From positions 16,849 to 80,848 of the forward strand of contig REDA01000048.1 in assembly GCA_007693745.1 (NCBI GenBank): 64,000 nucleotides of DNA, given 5' to 3'. Positions within the stretch are counted from its first letter, which is position 1; each line of letters starts with the position of its first letter. A program made the position numbers and the translations under genes. This DNA comes from Balneolaceae bacterium (lineage in GTDB: Bacteria; Bacteroidota; Rhodothermia; Balneolales; Balneolaceae). The notes below the pieces were generated by a model, which saw only the letters and a list, made by a program, of their open reading frames with translations, made no database searches and was not told the DNA's origin. This document shows positions 63,454 to 64,000 of this stretch, piece after piece.

Positions 63454-63589
63454 GGGGGCTTTGAAAAACCAGGAGTTTTGTTCAGGATCAAGGCGGAAGC
63501 AACTTTAAAACCGCAGTGCATTAGCCAACCGTGAGGATTTTAAAGTTACGACAACGATGATATTGGATAAAAGAACAGTTTTTCAAAGC
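63454..63589 (-). repeat. Dispersed palindromic repeat, copy 2 (terminal inverted repeats)
   Basis: This copy reads GGGGGCTTTGAAAAACC at its left end and GTTTTTCAAAGC at its right end; including one more base on each side the inverted repeats GGCTTTGAAAAAC and GTTTTTCAAAGCC are 13-bp perfect. The inner pair AACTTTAAAA and TTTTAAAGTT can form a second stem. Its reverse complement aligns end to end with 20864-20999. It lies in the divergent intergenic region upstream of both flanking genes, so it is not simply a terminator. No target-site duplication is evident. Confidence 0.85.
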
Positions 63590-63647
63590 CTCCTACTGAT
63601 AATATTAAAAAGCCTGTTAAAATAAGAATAATTTTAGACAAGGCCGG

Positions 63648-63678
63648 TTTTACAGCTACGTAAACGAAATCTGTAAAA
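63648..63678. promoter_or_regulatory. Inverted repeat upstream of the PfkB-type kinase gene
   Basis: TTTTACAG (63648-63655) and CTGTAAAA (63671-63678) form a perfect 8-bp inverted repeat around a 15-base AT-rich centre, about 120-150 bp before the kinase start. It may be an operator or an RNA hairpin; nothing else supports either reading. Confidence 0.3.
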
Positions 63679-63795
63679 GCAAAAAAGTTCCGGCATCATT
63701 CAGGCTGCTTCTTTATATTTTTTAATGTACTACTGCATCCACCGGGTTTAGTATTCGGTCAAAAGAGACTTAACATCCAATCCGCTCTGACTCTT

Positions 63796-64000
63796 ATGGG
63801 GAAAAAATTTAAAACTCTCAGTTTCGGTGAATTATTGTGGGACGTGTTCCCGGGTTACAAAACACCAGGCGGATCACCGGCCAATATCGCTTATCATCTT
63901 CACATACTTGGCAATGAATCGCACCTTCTTACCCGTGTTGGCAGCGATCGGGCTGGCGAAGAACTTATCCGTTTTATTGAGACCAAGGGACTGCGTACCG
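63796..64000 (+). CDS. PfkB-family carbohydrate kinase (fructokinase-like), 3' end beyond window
   Basis: The first 68 codons of a ribokinase/PfkB-type kinase, beginning at an ATG at 63796. The visible sequence KTLSFGELLWDVFPG, then TPGGSPANIAYHLHILG and LLTRVGSDRAGEELIRFIETKGL, is the N-terminal signature of the family, with the G-G-S-P-A-N sugar-binding motif seen in fructokinases. It probably phosphorylates fructose or another hexose at the start of glycolysis. It is divergent from the gluconate-dehydrogenase gamma-like gene, and the nearby amylase and MFS transporter suggest a sugar-use locus. Confidence 0.88.
   Translation, partial: MGKKFKTLSFGELLWDVFPGYKTPGGSPANIAYHLHILGNESHLLTRVGSDRAGEELIRFIETKGLRT

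Noticed and set aside
1..64000. CRISPR array, prophage, integron or insertion sequence
   Set aside because: No regularly spaced repeats, integrase, transposase, cas or phage structural genes were seen; the only dispersed repeat is the 136-bp element found twice.

Overview
The window looks like a chromosomal segment from a member of the Bacteroidota/Rhodothermota/Balneolota group, most likely a Balneolales-type bacterium. This is inferred from gene content and not from a database match. Pointers are large VCBS/ASPIC-UnbV lipoproteins, a GWxTD-domain protein, a proline-rich TonB-like protein, LuxE-like and MoxR/VWA proteins, many lipobox signal peptides, carotenoid genes, weak Shine-Dalgarno sites and moderate GC. 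No phage, integrase, transposase, CRISPR array or rRNA operon was seen.

Layout. 1-12.1 kb (minus strand): a probable long transcription unit with an acyl-CoA carboxylase beta subunit, a small lipoprotein, two giant VCBS/ASPIC lipoproteins, an orphan periplasmic-binding protein and a third VCBS/ASPIC lipoprotein cut by the left edge. 12.2-19.7 kb (plus): GWxTD protein, glycerate 2-kinase, then pncB-pncA (NAD salvage), a DAO-family flavoprotein and a GntP transporter. 19.8-25.3 kb (minus): tRNA-Ser(GGA) with a terminator, a TonB-like protein, murQ, biotin carboxylase, an esterase-like protein and phytoene synthase. 25.5-33.5 kb: LacI regulator and purC (plus), then LuxE-like, purD, tpiA, a thioredoxin-fold lipoprotein and gatB (minus). 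33.6-44.9 kb (mostly plus): pdxA, methyltransferase, ftsE, agmatine deiminase (minus), tdk-nupC, two PpiC-type chaperones, MoxR and a VWA membrane protein. 44.9-52.7 kb: an unknown membrane-protein/lipoprotein pair, tadA, plsC, a hydrolase, rpiB-glyA, tatC and an FKBP-type lipoprotein. 52.7-63.4 kb (minus): alr, a CrtI/CrtO-like flavoprotein, rho, folC, pabC, a TlpA-like protein, an MFS sugar transporter, a GH13 amylase and a gluconate-dehydrogenase gamma-like protein. A PfkB-type sugar kinase starts at the right edge.

How the genes fit together. Most are housekeeping: purine synthesis (purC, purD), folate and one-carbon metabolism (folC, pabC, glyA), NAD salvage, vitamin B6 (pdxA), nucleoside salvage (tdk, nupC), wall recycling and synthesis (murQ, alr), and envelope biogenesis (SurA-like proteins, FKBP, TatC, PlsC). 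The right end is a small alpha-glucan/sugar-use locus (surface amylase, MFS transporter, sugar kinase). The carotenoid genes are separated by about 29 kb.

The most unusual items are: (i) a roughly 136-bp dispersed repeat with 12-13-bp terminal inverted repeats, present twice in opposite orientation (20.9 and 63.5 kb), one copy supplying the stop codon of murQ; (ii) the VCBS/ASPIC lipoprotein cluster with a very large uncharacterised C-terminal region; (iii) several apparent pseudo-enzymes (an esterase-like protein with Ala at the nucleophile position, two TlpA-like proteins without the CxxC cysteines, a thymidine kinase lacking two of four zinc cysteines); (iv) a direct repeat just upstream of the phytoene synthase gene.
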